From: Hyperoodon ampullatus
Lineage: Eukaryota > Chordata > Mammalia > Artiodactyla > Ziphiidae
DNA: 64,000 bases
Reading direction: 5' to 3'
Assembly (NCBI GenBank): GCA_949752795.1
Contig: CATKHW010000293.1
Coordinates: 1,178,001-1,242,000 of the forward strand
A program made the position numbers and the translations under genes. Below are positions 25,921-39,265 of the stretch, one piece after another; position 1 is the stretch's first letter; the number at the start of each line of letters is the position of its first letter. The notes below the pieces were generated by a model. It saw only the letters and a list, made by a program, of their open reading frames with translations, was not told where the DNA came from and did not search any database.

Positions 25921-27659
25921 TTGGGAAAACTGAAAATCAATAAGACAGAGCCACCCCAAAATTTAGGGCTGCACTGCATACAAGGACCTCAACTTGGATA
26001 CACCTTAAGTATCCCAGAAAATATAAACATGGTTCAAAAAATTGTGGTACTTACGTATGATGGAATATCCCTCAGCCATGAAATCAATGTCATAAGACCA
26101 GTAGCAGCAAAATGGGTGGATTCAGGTACGATGATTCTAAGTGAAATAAGTCACACAGAAAAAGAAACTTATCATAAGATATCACTTATGAAGATCCTGT
26201 AAACATGGCTACACTTGAACTGAGTTAGGAAAGAGAACAGTGTCTCACATTTAGAAAACACTCTTATACCTGCTTAAGGGGGAAGGAGAGGTGGGGTGAT
26301 GCATAAAACCAGAGTTTGATATAAGCACAGGTACCGTTCCGAAAACCAACTATGGAATAGACAAGACCTACACCGTCCTCAGTGAAAGGGACTCAAAACC
26401 ACATATTTCCCGCAGAGGAAAATATCTGACTAGTAAGAATCTTAAAACCTATGTATTGATATGTCTCCGTAAGGGAATCAAGTGTGTCTACACTGGCATA
26501 AACATGGCAGCGAGAATCAGCTCAAACCCACTATAAAAAGGAATTTCAAAAACAAAACAAAAAAACTGGGAAATTATTTACAATTCCTTCAGGGTCTCTG
26601 ATGAAAGCTGGAATGACCCTATCTACAACGACAGCTGGATGTGGCATAAGGAGGGACACTTGGGACTGAGACGATTGGTGAGATTGGGTGAGCAAATGCA
26701 GACCCTTTAAAGCAATAATGCATGGCACCCATTCCATGGGTCCGAACTCTCCAGGTTGAAGGGAATATTACTACAGCTATAACATGTGCGGGAAACCTAG
26801 AGAACGGACACACTGTGAATACGAAAGGTTTCTAAAACTCAACGAATAGTCCCTCTCCTGGTGCTCCGGTTTGACTTTCCGTCTGCTTTACTATCAACCT
26901 CCCAACTTGGAGAGACAGCCCCTTTAACCTCTTGGTACGCACAGGTTGCCAATTTGGCAGAGGATGAAAGGGAAAAGGGAGAACCAATGAGAGAGTAGCT
27001 GTTAGGCATTTGGACGGGCACATATCACTGTAATTTCCCGGCAGGAAGAAGAATTAACCAAATTCTCAGCAACCCACCGGGAACCAGTATAGATCCTGAA
27101 CCAAAATTTTGGACTTGCGGTCAGCTCACCAAAAACGAGTTGAAAAATGGAGCTCAGGGGCACAGCAATTCAAAAACTGGCCGAGTAATAAAGGACAACT
27201 ATCGTCCAAATATCTGTTGAGGGAAGGCAATGAGGCAGACTTGAAAGCGAGGCAGAATAGCAGGAAACAGATTTCAAGAGGTACGTTGGAATCGCCTTTA
27301 AAGCACAGGAAGAGGGGCACAACTTCGACAATGATGCACTTGGCCAAAAAGGGCGTATGCGTTTTCTCCTGAATATATTCAGGAGAAAACGCATACGCCC
27401 TTTTTGGCCAAGCAAGCAAGCGGGCAATGCAAATCTTCACTACAAAGAAGTATCACTTCCCACCGGTCAAAAGGGACATCCACAAAATGTGTAAGAACAA
27501 GAAAGGCAAGACAGGCCCTGGAGAACAGGGAGCCTTGTTATGCTGATGGGCGGGATGTAAATTGCCAACTGCCTCTCCCTAGGAGTGCATTCTGTTCCCT
27601 AAAACAAGTAAAGAACAGAGCTACAGAGCCAAGGGCACTACCAGTCTAGGGAATATACC
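25921..27659 (+). repeat. Satellite monomer 15, 1739 bp (trimer copy 2)
   Basis: Copy of monomer 12 displaced by 5216 bp. Palindrome at 27339-27412, perfect. Confidence 0.9.
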
Positions 27660-29398
27660 TTGGGAAAACTGAAAATCAATAAGACAGAGCCACCCCAAAA
27701 TTTAGGGCTGCACTGCATACAAGGACCTCAACTTGGATACACCTTAAGTATCCCAGAAAATATAAACATGGTTCAAAAAATTGTGGTACTTACGTACGAT
27801 GGAATATCCCTCAGCCATGAAATCAATGTCATAAGACCAGTAGCAGCAAAATGGGTGGATTCAGGTACTATGATTCTAAGTGAAATAAGTCACACAGAAA
27901 AAGAAACTTATCATAAGATATCACTTATGAAGATCCTGTAAACATGGCTACACTTGAACTGAGTTAGGAAAGAGAACAGTGTCTCACATTTAGAAAACAC
28001 TCTTATACATGCTTAAGGGGGAAGGAGAGGTGGGGTGATGCATAAAACCAGAGTTTGATATAAGCACAGGTACCGTTCCAAAAACCAACTATGGAATAGA
28101 CAAGACCTACACCGTCCTCAGTGAAAGGGACTCAAAACCCCATATTTCCCGCAGAGGAAAGTATCTGACTACTAACAATCTTAAAACCTATGTATTGATA
28201 TGTCTCTGTAAGGGAATCAAGTGTGTCTAGACTGGCATAAACATGGCAGTGAGAATCAGCTCAAACCCACTATAAAAAGGAATTTCAAAAACAAAACAAA
28301 AAAACTGGGAAATTCTTTACAATTCCTTCAGGGTCTCTGATGAAAGCTGGAATGACCCTATCTACAATGACAGCTGAATGTGGCATAAGGAGGGACACTT
28401 GGGACTGAGACGATTGGTGAGATTGGGTGAGCAAATGCAGACCCTTTAAAGCAATAATGCATGGCACCCATTCCATGGGTCCGAACTCTCCAGGTTGAAG
28501 GGAATATTACTACAGCTATAACATGTGCGGGAAACCTAGGGAACGGACACACTGTGAATACGAAAGGTTTCTAAAACTCAACGCATAGTCCCTCTCCTGG
28601 TGCTCCGGTTTGACTTTCCGTCTGCTTTACTATCAACCTCCCAACTTGGAGAGACAGCCCCTTTAACCTCTTGGTTCGCACAGGTTGCCAATTTGGCAGA
28701 GGATGAAAGGGAAGAGGGAGAACCAATGAGAGAGTAGCTGTTTGGCATTTGGACGGGCACATATCACTGTCATTTCCCGGCAGGAAGAAGAATTAACCAA
28801 ATTCTCAGCCACCCACCGGGAACCAGTATAGGTCCTGAACCAAAATTTTGGACTTGCGGTCAGCTCACCAAAAACGAGTTGAAAAATGGAGCTCAGGGGC
28901 ACAGCAATTCACAAACTGGCCGAGTAATAAAGGACAACTAGCGTCCAAAAATCTGTTGAGGGAGGGCAACGAGGCGGACTTGAAAACGAGGCAGAATAGC
29001 AGGAAACAGATTTCAAGAGGTACGTTGGAATCGCCTTTAAAGCACAGGAAGAGGGGCACAACTTCGACAATGATGCACTTGGCCAAAAAGGGTGTATGCG
29101 TTTTCTCCTGAATATATTCAGGAGAAAACGCATACGCCCTTTTTGGCCAAGCAAGCAAGCGGGCAATGCAAATCTGCACTACAAAGAAGTATCACTTCCC
29201 ACCGGTCAAAAGGGACATCCACAAAATGTGTAAGAAAAAGAAAGGCAAGACAGGCCCTGGAGAACAGGGAGCCTTGTTATGCTGATGGGCGGGATGTAAA
29301 TTGCCAACTGCCTCTCTGGAGGAGTGCATTCTGTTCCCTAAAACAAGTAAAGAACAGAGCTACAGAGCCAAGGGCACTACCAGTCTAGGGAATATACC
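27660..29398 (+). repeat. Satellite monomer 16, 1739 bp (trimer copy 2)
   Basis: Copy of monomer 13 displaced by 5216 bp. Palindrome at 29078 with one C-to-T change in the left arm (GGGTGTATG). Confidence 0.9.
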
Positions 29399-31136
29399 TT
29401 GGGAAAACTGAAAATCAATAAGACAGAGCCACCCCAAAATTTAGGGCTGCACTGCATACAAGGACCTCAACTTGGATACACCTTAAGTATCCCAGAAAAT
29501 ATAAACATGGTTCAAAAAATTGTGGTACTTACGTACGATGGAATATCCCTCAGCCATGAAATCAATGTCATAAGACCAGTAGCAGCAAAATGGGTGGATT
29601 CAGGTACGATGATTCTAAGTGAAATAAGTCACACAGAAAAAGAAACTTATCATAAGATATCACTTATGAAGATCCTGTAAACATGGCTACACTTGAACTG
29701 AGTTAGGAAAGAGAACAGTGTCGCACATTTAGAAAACACTCTTATACCTGCTTAAGGGGGAAGGAGAGGTGGGGTGATGCATAAAACCAGAGTTTGATAT
29801 AAGCACAGGTACCGTTCCAAAAACCAACTATGGAATAGACAAGACCTACACCGTCCTCAGTGAAAGGGACTCAAAACCTCATATTTCCCGCAGAGGAAAA
29901 TATCTGACTAGTAAGAATCTTAAAACCTATGTATTGATATGTCTCCGTAAGGGAATCAAGTGTGTCTAGACTGGAATAAACATGGCAGCGAGAATCAGCT
30001 CAAACCCACTATAGAAAGGAATTTCAAAAACAAAACAAAAAAACTGGGAAATTCTTTACAATTCCTTCAGGGTCTCTGATGAAAGCTGGAATGACCCTAT
30101 CTACAACGACAGCTGGATGTGGCATAAGGAGGGACACTTGGGACTGAGACGATTGGTGAGATTTGGCGAGCAAATGCAGACCCTTTAAAGCAATAATGCA
30201 TGGCACCCATTCCATGGGTCCGAACTCTCCAGGTTGAAGGGAATATTACTACAGCTATAACATGTGCGGGAAACCTAGAGAACGGACACACTGTGAATAC
30301 GGAAGGTTTCTAAAACTCAACGAATAGTCCCTCTCCTGGTGCTCCGGTTTGACTTTCCGTCTGCTTTACTATCAACCTCCCAACTTGGAGAGACAGCCCC
30401 TTTAACCTCTTGGTTCGCACAGGTTGCCAATTTGGCAGAGGATGAAAGGGAAGAGGGAGAACCAATGAGAGAGTAGCTGTTAGGCATTTGGACGGGCACA
30501 TATCACTGTAATTCCCCGGCAGGAAGAAGAATTAACCAAATTCTCAGCCACCCACCGGTAACCAGTATAGGTCCTGAACCAAAATTTTGGACTTGCGGTC
30601 AGCTCACCAAAAACGAGTTGAAAAATGGAGCTCAGGGGCACAGCAATTCACAAACTGGCCGAGTAATAAAGGACAACTATCGTCCAAAAATCTGTTGAGG
30701 GAAGGCAACTAGGCGGACTTGAAAGCGAGGCAGAATAGCAGGAAACAGATTTCAAGAGGTACGTTGGAATCGCCTTTAAAGCACAGGAAGAGGGGCACAA
30801 CTTCGACAATGATGCACTTGGCCAAAAAGGGCGTATGCGTTTTCTCCTGAATATATTCAGGAGAAAACGCATACGCCCTTTTTGGCCTAGCAAGCAAGCG
30901 GGCAATGCAAATCTGCACTACAAAGAAGTATCCCTTCCCACCGGTCAAAAGGGACATCCAAAAATGTGTAAGAACAAGAAAGGCAAGACAGGCCCTGGAG
31001 AACAGGGAGCCTTGTTATGCTGATGGGCGGGATGTATATTGCCAACTGCCTCTCTGGAGGAGTGCATTCTGTTCCCTAAAACAAGTAAAGAACAGAGCTA
31101 CAGAGCCAAGGGCACTACCAGTCTAGGGAATATACC
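29399..31136 (+). repeat. Satellite monomer 17, 1738 bp (trimer copy 2)
   Basis: Copy of monomer 14 displaced by 5216 bp. Palindrome at 30817 with 34-bp arms. Confidence 0.9.
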
Positions 31137-32874
31137 TTGGGAAAACTGAAAATCAATAAGACAGAGCCACCCCAAAATTTAGGGCTGCACTGCATACAAG
31201 GACCTCAACTTGGATACACCTTAAGTATCCCAGAAAATATAAACATGGTTCAAAAAATTGTGGTACTTACGTACGATGGAATATCCCTCAGCCATGAAAT
31301 CAATGTCATAAGACCAGTAGCAGCAAAATGGGTGGATTCAGGTACGATGATTCTAAGTGAAATAAGTCACACAGAAAAAGAAACTTATCATAAGATATCA
31401 CTTATGAAGATCCTGTAAACATGGCTACACTTGAACTGAGTTAGGAAAGAGAACAGTGTCTCACATTTAGAAAACACTCTTATACCTGCTTAAGGGGGAA
31501 GGAGAGGTGGGGTGATGCATAAAACCAGAGTTTGATATAAGCACAGGTACCGTTCCAAAAACCAACTATGGAATAGACAAGACCTACACCGTCCTCAGTG
31601 AAAGGGACTCAAAACCCCATATTTCCCGCAGAGGAAAATATCTGACTAGTAAGAATCTTAAAACCTATCTATTGATATGTCTCCGTAAGGGAATCAAGTG
31701 TGTCTAGACTGGCATAAACATGGCAGCGAGAATCAGCTCAAACCCACTATAAAAAGGAATTTCAAAAACAAAACAAAAAAACTGGGAAATTCTTTACAAT
31801 TCCTTCAGGGTCTCTGATGAAACCTGGAATGACCCTATCTACAACGACAGCTGGATGTGGCATAAGGAGGGACACTTGGGACTGAGACGATTGGTGAGAT
31901 TTGGCGAGCAAATGCAGACCCTTTAAAGCAATAATGCATGGAACCCATTCCATGGGTCCGAACTCTCCAGGTTGAAGGGAATATTACTACAGCTATAACA
32001 TGTGCGGGAAACCTAGAGAACGGACACCCTGTGAATACGGAAGGTTTCTAAAACTCAGCGAATAGTCCCTCTCCTTGTGCTCCGGATGACTTTCCGTCTG
32101 CTTTACTATCAACCTCCCAACTTGGAGAGACAGCCCCTTTAACCTCTTGGTTCGCACAGTTTGCCAATTTGGCAGAGGATGAAAGGGAAGAGGGAGAACC
32201 AATGAGAGAGTAGCTGTTAGGCATTTGGACGGGCACATATCACTGTAATTTCCCGGCAGGAAGAAGAATTAACCAAATTCTCAGCCACCCACCGGGAACC
32301 AGTATAGGTCCTGAACCAAAATTTTGGACTTGCGGTCAGCTCACCAAAACCGAGTTGAAAAATGGAGCTCAGGGGCACAGCAATTCACAAACTGGCCGAG
32401 TAATAAAGGACAACTATCGTCCAAAAATCTGTTGAGGGAAGGCAACGAGGCGGACTTGAAAGCGAGGCAGAATAGCAGGAAACAGATTTCAAGAGGTACG
32501 TTGGAATCGCCTTTAAAGCACAGGAAGAGGGGCACAACTTCGACAATGATGCACTTGGCCAAAAAGGGCGTATGCGTTTTCTCCTGAATATATTCAGGAG
32601 AAAACGCATACGCCCTTTTTGGCCAAGCAAGCAAGCGGGCAATGCAAATCTGCACTACAAAGAAGTATCACTTCCCACCGGTCAAAAGGGACATCCACAA
32701 AATGTGTAAGAACAAGAAAGGCAAGACAGGCCCTGGAGAACAGGGAGCCTTGTTATGCTGATGGGCGGGATGTAAATTGCCAACTGCCTCTCTGGAGGAG
32801 TGCATTCTGTTTCCTAAAACAAGTAAAGAACAGAGCTACAGAGCCAAGGGCACTACCAGTCTAGGGAATATACC
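31137..32874 (+). repeat. Satellite monomer 18, 1738 bp
   Basis: Carries several private changes: GAAACCTGGAATG (about 31,819), GGACACCCTGTG (about 32,023), and one base missing at CTCCGGATGAC (about 32,080). Palindrome at 32554-32627, perfect. Confidence 0.9.
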
Positions 32875-34613
32875 TTGGGAAAACTGAAAATCAATAAGAC
32901 AGAGCCACCCCAAAATTTAGGGCTGCACTGCATACAAGGACCTCAACTTGGATACACCTTAAGTATCCCAGAAAATATAAACATGGTTCAAAAAATTGTG
33001 GTACTTACGTACGATGGAATATCCCTCAGCCATGAAATCAATGTCATAAGACCAGTAGCAGCAAAATGGGTGGATTCAGGTACGATGATTCTAAGTGAAA
33101 TAAGTCACACAGAAAAAGAAACTTATCATAAGATATCACTTATGAAGATCCTGTAAACATGGCTACACTTGAACTGAGTTAGGAAAGAGAACAGTGTCTC
33201 ACATTTAGAAAACACTCTTATACCTGCTTAAGGGGGAAGGAGAGGTGGGGTGATGCATAAAACCAGAGGTTGATATAAGCACAGGTACCGTTCCAAAAAA
33301 AAACTATGGAATAGACAAGACCTACACCGTCCTCAGTGAAAGGGACTCAAAACCCCATATTTCCCGCAGAGGAAAATATCTGACTAGTAAGAATCTTAAA
33401 ACCTATGTATTGATATGTCTCCGTAAGGGAATCAAGTGTGTCTAGACTGGCATAAACATGGCAGCGAGAATCAGCTCAAACCCACTATAAAAAGGAATTT
33501 CAAAAACAAAACAAAAAAGCTGGGAAATTCTTTACAATTCCTTCAGGGTCTCTGATGAAAGCTGGAATGACCCTATCTACAACGACAGCTGGATGTGGCA
33601 TAAGGAGGGACACTTGGGACTGAGATGATTGGTGAGATTTGGCGAGCAAATGCAGACCCTTTAAAGCAATAATGCATGGCACCCATTCCATGGGTCCGAA
33701 CTCTCCAGGTTGAAGGGAATATTACTACAGCTATAACATGTGCGGGAAACCTAGAGAACGGACACACTGTGAATACGGAAGGTTTCTAAAACTCAACGAA
33801 TAGTCTCTCTCCTGGTGCTCCGGTTTGACTTTCCGTCTGCTTTACTATCAACCTCCCAACTTGGAGAGACAGCCCCTTTAACCTCTTGGTTCGCACAGGT
33901 TGCCAATTTGGCAGAGGATGAAAGGGAAGAGGGAGAACCAATGAGAGAGTAGCTGTTAGGCATTTGGACGGGCACATATCACTGTAATTTCCCGGCAGGA
34001 AGAAGAATTAACCAAATTCTCAGCCACCCACCGGGAACCAGTATAGGTCCTGAACCAAAATTTTGGACTTGCGGTCAGCTCACCAAAAACGAGTTGAAAA
34101 ATGGAGCTCAGGGGCACAGCAATTCACAAACTGGCCGAGTAATAAAGGACAACTATCGTCCAAAAATCTGTTGAGGGAAGGCAACGAGGCGGACTTGAAA
34201 GCGAGGCAGAATAGCAGGAAACAGATTTCAAGAGGTACGTTGGAATCGCCTTTAAAGCACAGGAAGAGGGGCACAACTTCGACAATGATGCACTTGGCCA
34301 AAAAGGGCGTATGCGTTTTCTCCTGAATATATTCAGGAGAAAACGCATACGCCCTTTTTGGCCAAGCAAGCAAGCGGGCAATGCAAATCTGCACTACAAA
34401 GAAGTATCACTTCCCACCGGTCAAAATGGACATCCACAAAATGTGTAAGAACAAGAAAGGCAAGACAGGCCCTGGAGAACAGGGAGCCTTGTTATGCTGA
34501 TGGGCGGGATGTAAATTGCCAACTGCCTCTCTGGAGGAGTGCATTCTGTTCCCTAAAACAAGTAAAGAACAGAGCTACAGAGCCAAGGGCACTACCAGTC
34601 TAGGGAATATACC
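32875..34613 (+). repeat. Satellite monomer 19, 1739 bp
   Basis: Private change CCAAAAAAAAACTATGG near 33,292 where other units read CCAAAAACCAACTATGG. Palindrome at 34293-34366, perfect. Confidence 0.9.
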
Positions 34614-36352
34614 TTGGGAAAACTGAAAATCAATAAGACAGAGCCACCCCAAAATTTAGGGCTGCACTGCATACAAGGACCTCAACTTGGATACACCTTA
34701 AGTATCCCAGAAAATATAAACATGGTTCAAAAAATTGTGGTACTTACGTACGATGGAATATCCCTCAGCCATGAAATCAATGTCATAAGACCAGTAGCAG
34801 CAAAATGGGTGGATTCAGGTACGATGATTCTAAGTGAAATAAGTCACACAGAAAAAGAAACTTATCATAAGATATCACTTATGAAGATCCTGTAAACATG
34901 GCTACACTTGAACTGAGTTAGGAAAGAGAACAGTGTCTCACATTTAGAAAACACTCTTATACCTGCTTAAGGGGGAAGGAGAGGTGGGGTGATGCATAAA
35001 ACCAGAGTTTGATATAAGCACAGGTACCGTTCCAAAAACCAACTATGGAATAGACAAGACCTACACCGTCCTCAGTGAAAGGGACTCAAAACCCCATATT
35101 TCCCGCAGAGGAAAATATCTGACTAGTAAGAATCTTAAAACCTATGTATTGATATGTCTCCGTAAGGGAATCAAGTGTGTCTAGACTGGCATAAACATGG
35201 CAGCGAGAATCAGCTCAAACCCACTATAAAAAGGAATTTCAAAAACAAAACAAAAAAACTGGGAAATTCTTTACAATTCCTTCAGGGTCTCTGATGAAAG
35301 CTGGAATGACCCTATCTACAACGACAGCTGGATGTGGCATAAGGAGGGACACTTGGGACTGAGACGATTGGTGAGATTTGGCGAGCAAATGCAGACCCTT
35401 TAAAGCAATAATGCATGGCACCCATTCCATGGGTCCGAACTCTCCAGGTTGAAGGGAATATTACTACAGCTATAACATGTGCGGGAAACCTAGAGAACGG
35501 ACACACTGTGAATACGGAAGGTTTCTAAAACTCAACGAATAGTCCCTCTCCTGGTGCTCCGGTTTGACTTTCCGTCTGCTTTACTATCAACCTCCCAACT
35601 TGGAGAGACAGCCCCTTTAACCTCTTGGTTCGCACAGGTTGCCAATTTGGCAGAGGATGAAAGGGAAGAGGGAGAACCAATGAGAGAGTAGCTGTTAGGC
35701 ATTTGGACGGGCACATATCACTGTAATTTCCCGGCAGGAAGAAGAATTAACCAAATTCTCAGCCACCCACCGGGAACCAGTATAGGTCCTGAACCAAAAT
35801 TTTGGACTTGCGGTCAGCTCACCAAAAACGAGTTGAAAAATGGAGCTCAGGGGCACAGCAATTCACAAACTGGCCGAGTAATAAAGGACAACTATCGTCC
35901 AAAAATCTGTTGAGGGAAGGCAACGAGGCGGACTTGAAAGCGAGGCAGAATAGCAGGAAACAGATTTCAAGAGGTACGTTGGAATCGCCTTTAAAGCACA
36001 GGAAGAGGGGCACAACTTCGACAATGATGCACTTGGCCAAAAAGGGCGTATGCGTTTTCTCCTGAATATATTCAGGAGAAAACGCATACGCCCTTTTTGG
36101 CCAAGCAAGCAAGCGGGCAATGCAAATCTGCACTACAAAGAAGTATCACTTCCCACCGGTCAAAAGGGACATCCACAAAATGTGTAAGAACAAGAAAGGC
36201 AAGACAGGCCCTGGAGAACAGGGAGCCTTGTTATGCTGATGGGCGGGATGTAAATTGCCAACTGCCTCTCTGGAGGAGTGCATTGTGTTCCCTAAAACAA
36301 GTAAAGAACAGAGCTACAGAGCCAAGGGAACACCCAGTCTAGGGAATAAACC
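34614..36352 (+). repeat. Satellite monomer 20, 1739 bp
   Basis: Last highly homogeneous unit. Changes begin to build up near its end (AGGGAACACCCAG at about 36,326). Palindrome at 36032-36105, perfect. Confidence 0.9.
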
Positions 36353-38089
36353 TTGGGAAAACTGAAGATCAATAAGACAGAGCCACCCCAAAATTTAGGG
36401 CTGCACTGCTTACAAGGACCTCAACTTGGGTACACCTAAAATATCCCAGGAAATATAAAAATGGTTCAAAAAATTGTGGTACTTACGTACGATGGAATAT
36501 CCCTCAGCCATGAATTCAATGTCATAAGACCAGTAGCAGCAAAATGGGTGGATTCAGGTACGATGATTCTAAGTGAAAGAAGTCACAGAGAAAAAGAAAC
36601 TTATCATAAGATATCACTTATGAAGATCCTGTAAACATGGCTACACTTGAACTGAGTTAGGAAAGAGAACAGTGTCTCACATTTAGAAAACACTCTTATG
36701 CCTGCTTAAGGGGGAAGGAGAGGTGGGGTGATGCATAAAACCAGAGTTTGATATAAGCACAGGTACCATTCCAAAAACCAACTATGGAATAGACAGGACC
36801 TACACCTTCCTCAGTGAAAGGGACTCAAAACCCCATATTTCCCGCACAGGAATATATCTGACTAGTAAGAATCTTAAAACCTATGTATTGATATGTCTCC
36901 GTAAGGGAATCAAGTGTGTCTACACTGGCATAAACATGGCAGCGAGAATCAGCTCAAACCCACTATAAAAAGGAATTTCAAAAACAAACAAAAAAACTGG
37001 GAAATTCTTTACAATTCCTTCAGGGTCTCTGATGAAACCTGGAATGACCCTATCTTCAACGACAGCTGGATGTGGCATAAGGCTGGACACTTGGGACTTA
37101 GAGGATTGGTGAAATTGGGTGAACAAATGCAGACCCTTTAAAGCAATAATGCATGGCACCCATTCCATGGGTCCCAACTCTCCAGGTTGAAGGGAATATT
37201 ACTACAGTTATAACATGTACGGGAAACCTAGAGAACGGACACACTGTGAATACGAAAGGTTTCTAAAACTCAACGAATAGTCCCTCTCCTGGTGCTCCGG
37301 TTTGACTTTCCATCTGCTTTACTATCATCCTCACAACTTGGAGAGACAGCCCCTTTAACCTCCTGGTTCACACAGGTTGCCAATTTGGCAGAGGATGAAT
37401 GGGAAGAGGGAGAACCAATGAGAGAGTAGCTATTAGGCATTTGGACGGGCACATATCACTGTAATTTCCCGGCAGGTAGAAGAATTAACCAAAGTCTCAG
37501 CCCCCCACCGGGAACCAGTATAGGTCCTGAACCAAAATTTTGGACTTGTGGTCAGCTCACCAAAAACGAGTTGAAAAATGGAGCTCAGGGGCACAGCAAT
37601 TCACAAACTGGCCAAGTAATAAAGGACAACTATCGTCCAAAATTCTTTGAGGGAAGGCAACGAGGCGGACTTGAAAGAGAGGCAGAATAGCAGGAAACAG
37701 ATTTCAAGAGGTATGTTGGAATCGCCTTTAAAGCACAGGAAGAGGGGCACAACTTCGACAATGATGCACTTGGCCAAAAAGGGCGTATACGTTTTCTCCT
37801 GAATATATTCAGGAGAAAACGCATACGCCCTTTTTGGTCAAGCAAGCAAGCGGGCAATGCAAATCTGCACTACAAAGAAGTATCACTTCCCACCGGTCAA
37901 AAGGGACATCCACAAAATGTGTAAAAACCAGAAAGGCAAGACAGGCCCTGGAGAACAGGGAGCCTTGTTATGCTGATGGGCGGGATGTAAATTGCCAACT
38001 GCCTCTCTGGAGGAGTGCATTGTGTTCCCTAAAACAAGTAAAGAACAGAGCTACAGAGCCAAGGGCACTTCCAGTCTAGGGAATATACC
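36353..38089 (+). repeat. Satellite monomer 21, 1737 bp, edge-type divergence
   Basis: Clearly more changed than the inner units, for example GCTTACAAGGACC, CCCAGGAAATATAAAAATGG, TTATGCCTGC, CCTTCCTCAG and GGAATATATCTGAC. Several of these bases (TTATGCCTGC, CCTTCCTCAG, GGAATATATCTGAC) are also seen in the old copy at 57.96-59.71 kb. Palindrome at 37769 with mismatches (GTATACG, TGGTCAAG). Confidence 0.9.
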
Positions 38090-38562
38090 TTGGGAAAACT
38101 GAAAATCAATAAGACAGAGCCACCCCAAAATTTAGGGCTGCACTGCTTACAAGGACCTCAACTTGGGTACACCTTAAATATCCCAGGAAATATAAAAATG
38201 GTTCAAAAAATTGTGGTACTTACGTACGATGGAATATCCCTCAGCCATGAAATCAATGACATAAGACCAGTAGCAGCAAAATGGGTGGATTCAGGTACGA
38301 TGATTCTAAGTGAAATAAGTCACAGAGAAAAAGAAACTTATCATAAGATATCACTTATGAAGATCCTGTAAACATGGTTACACTTGAACTGAGTTAAGAA
38401 AGAGAACAGTATCTCACATTTAGAAAACACTCTTATGCCTGCTTAAGGGGGAAGGAGAGGTGGGGTGATGCATAAAACCAGAGTTTGATATAAGCACAGG
38501 TACCGTTCCAAAAACCAACTATGGAATAGACAAGACCTACACCTTCCTCAGTGAAAGGGACT
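38090..38562 (+). repeat. Satellite monomer 22, truncated at the junction
   Basis: Only the first 473 bp of a unit. The match stops at GTGAAAGGGACT, where the satellite would continue TCAAAACCCC. The next bases belong to the 2.73-kb repeat (GAGGCATCTATGAGTAAC). Confidence 0.9.
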
Positions 38563-38572
38563 TGAGGCATCT

Positions 38573-39193
38573 ATGAGTAACCGTGAGCTGAGCCCCAGGC
38601 CAGCTGCTGCTGAACTTTTCCCACCCTTCCCAGGTAAAACACCTGAATATGTACAAGGGCTTGAAAGCCTAGAGGAAGGGCCGTGGAGCCACACCAGCGA
38701 CAACACGCAGGCCAAATTGGTGCCTGCAGGCCAGCCAGGATGGTCCTGGACCTGGGCGCTCTTCTGGAAGCTTTCCAAAGCCCTGCCTGAGATACCCCTC
38801 CTGTCCCGGCCCCCACTGCTTTTTTCCTTCCTCACCACTGTCCGGAGAGAAATTCCAGCGGAAGGTATTGGTGACATATGCTCTTCTTTACAGGTGGAAG
38901 CCTGGCAACTCCTGCAGATATTCCAGCAGAGACCCACTCACACCGGGCCACCCACAAAGCCGTGGCCCCTCACTCCCTCCCACCAGCACAGCCCCGAGAC
39001 TGCTGACGGGGCAGAGAATATGGAGTCAGGCACAGCTTCAGGGGCTATTGCTGCCTGCAGTGCTGTTTATATTGACCTCAACCCAGGCACACCTGGGGAG
39101 GGCCGGCCGGCAGGGTCAGGCTACCCAGGTCAGCTAATCCTCAGCCCTCAGGGAATCACATTGTTGAAAATGGACCTCGCTAAGGCAGAATAG
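38573..39193 (+). other. Open frame of 206 codons in GC-rich block, unit B1 (probably not a gene)
   Basis: Starts ATG here (GTG in the other units) and runs 206 codons to TAG. I recognise no domain, signal peptide or membrane segment. The composition is rich in Pro, Ser, Gly and Ala, as expected from GC-rich DNA. The opposite strand and another frame are also open for 80-130 codons, which argues against coding. A run resembling a 3' splice site (CTCTTCTTTACAG before GTGGAAG) lies at about 38,880-38,900, so the block might derive from an old exon or an LTR. An AATAAA follows shortly after the stop (about 39,203). Confidence 0.25.
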
Positions 39194-39265
39194 AAGCCAA
39201 GGAATAAAAGGACACAATGCCATTTGCAGCACCGTAGGTGTTTCTAGAGGTAATCACGTGACTTT

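Larger units (their letters stand above)
1..38562 (+). repeat. Core satellite array, 1739-bp monomer, head-to-tail
   Basis: Twenty-one complete and two partial monomers follow one another on the same strand. Using the run beginning TTGGGAAAACTGAAAATC as the unit start, units begin at 1718, 3457, 5196, 6935, 8674, 10342, 12011, 13758, 15491, 17227, 18966, 20705, 22444, 24183, 25921, 27660, 29399, 31137, 32875, 34614, 36353 and 38090. Most spacings are exactly 1738 or 1739 bp. Neighbouring units differ at only a few positions by eye. Known background: a satellite of about 1.75 kb is shared by most cetaceans, so this is probably that family (inference from length plus cetartiodactyl LINE-1 context). 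Satellites of this kind form constitutive heterochromatin and are not translated. The repeated short open frames on both strands carry no recognisable domain. Confidence 0.95.
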
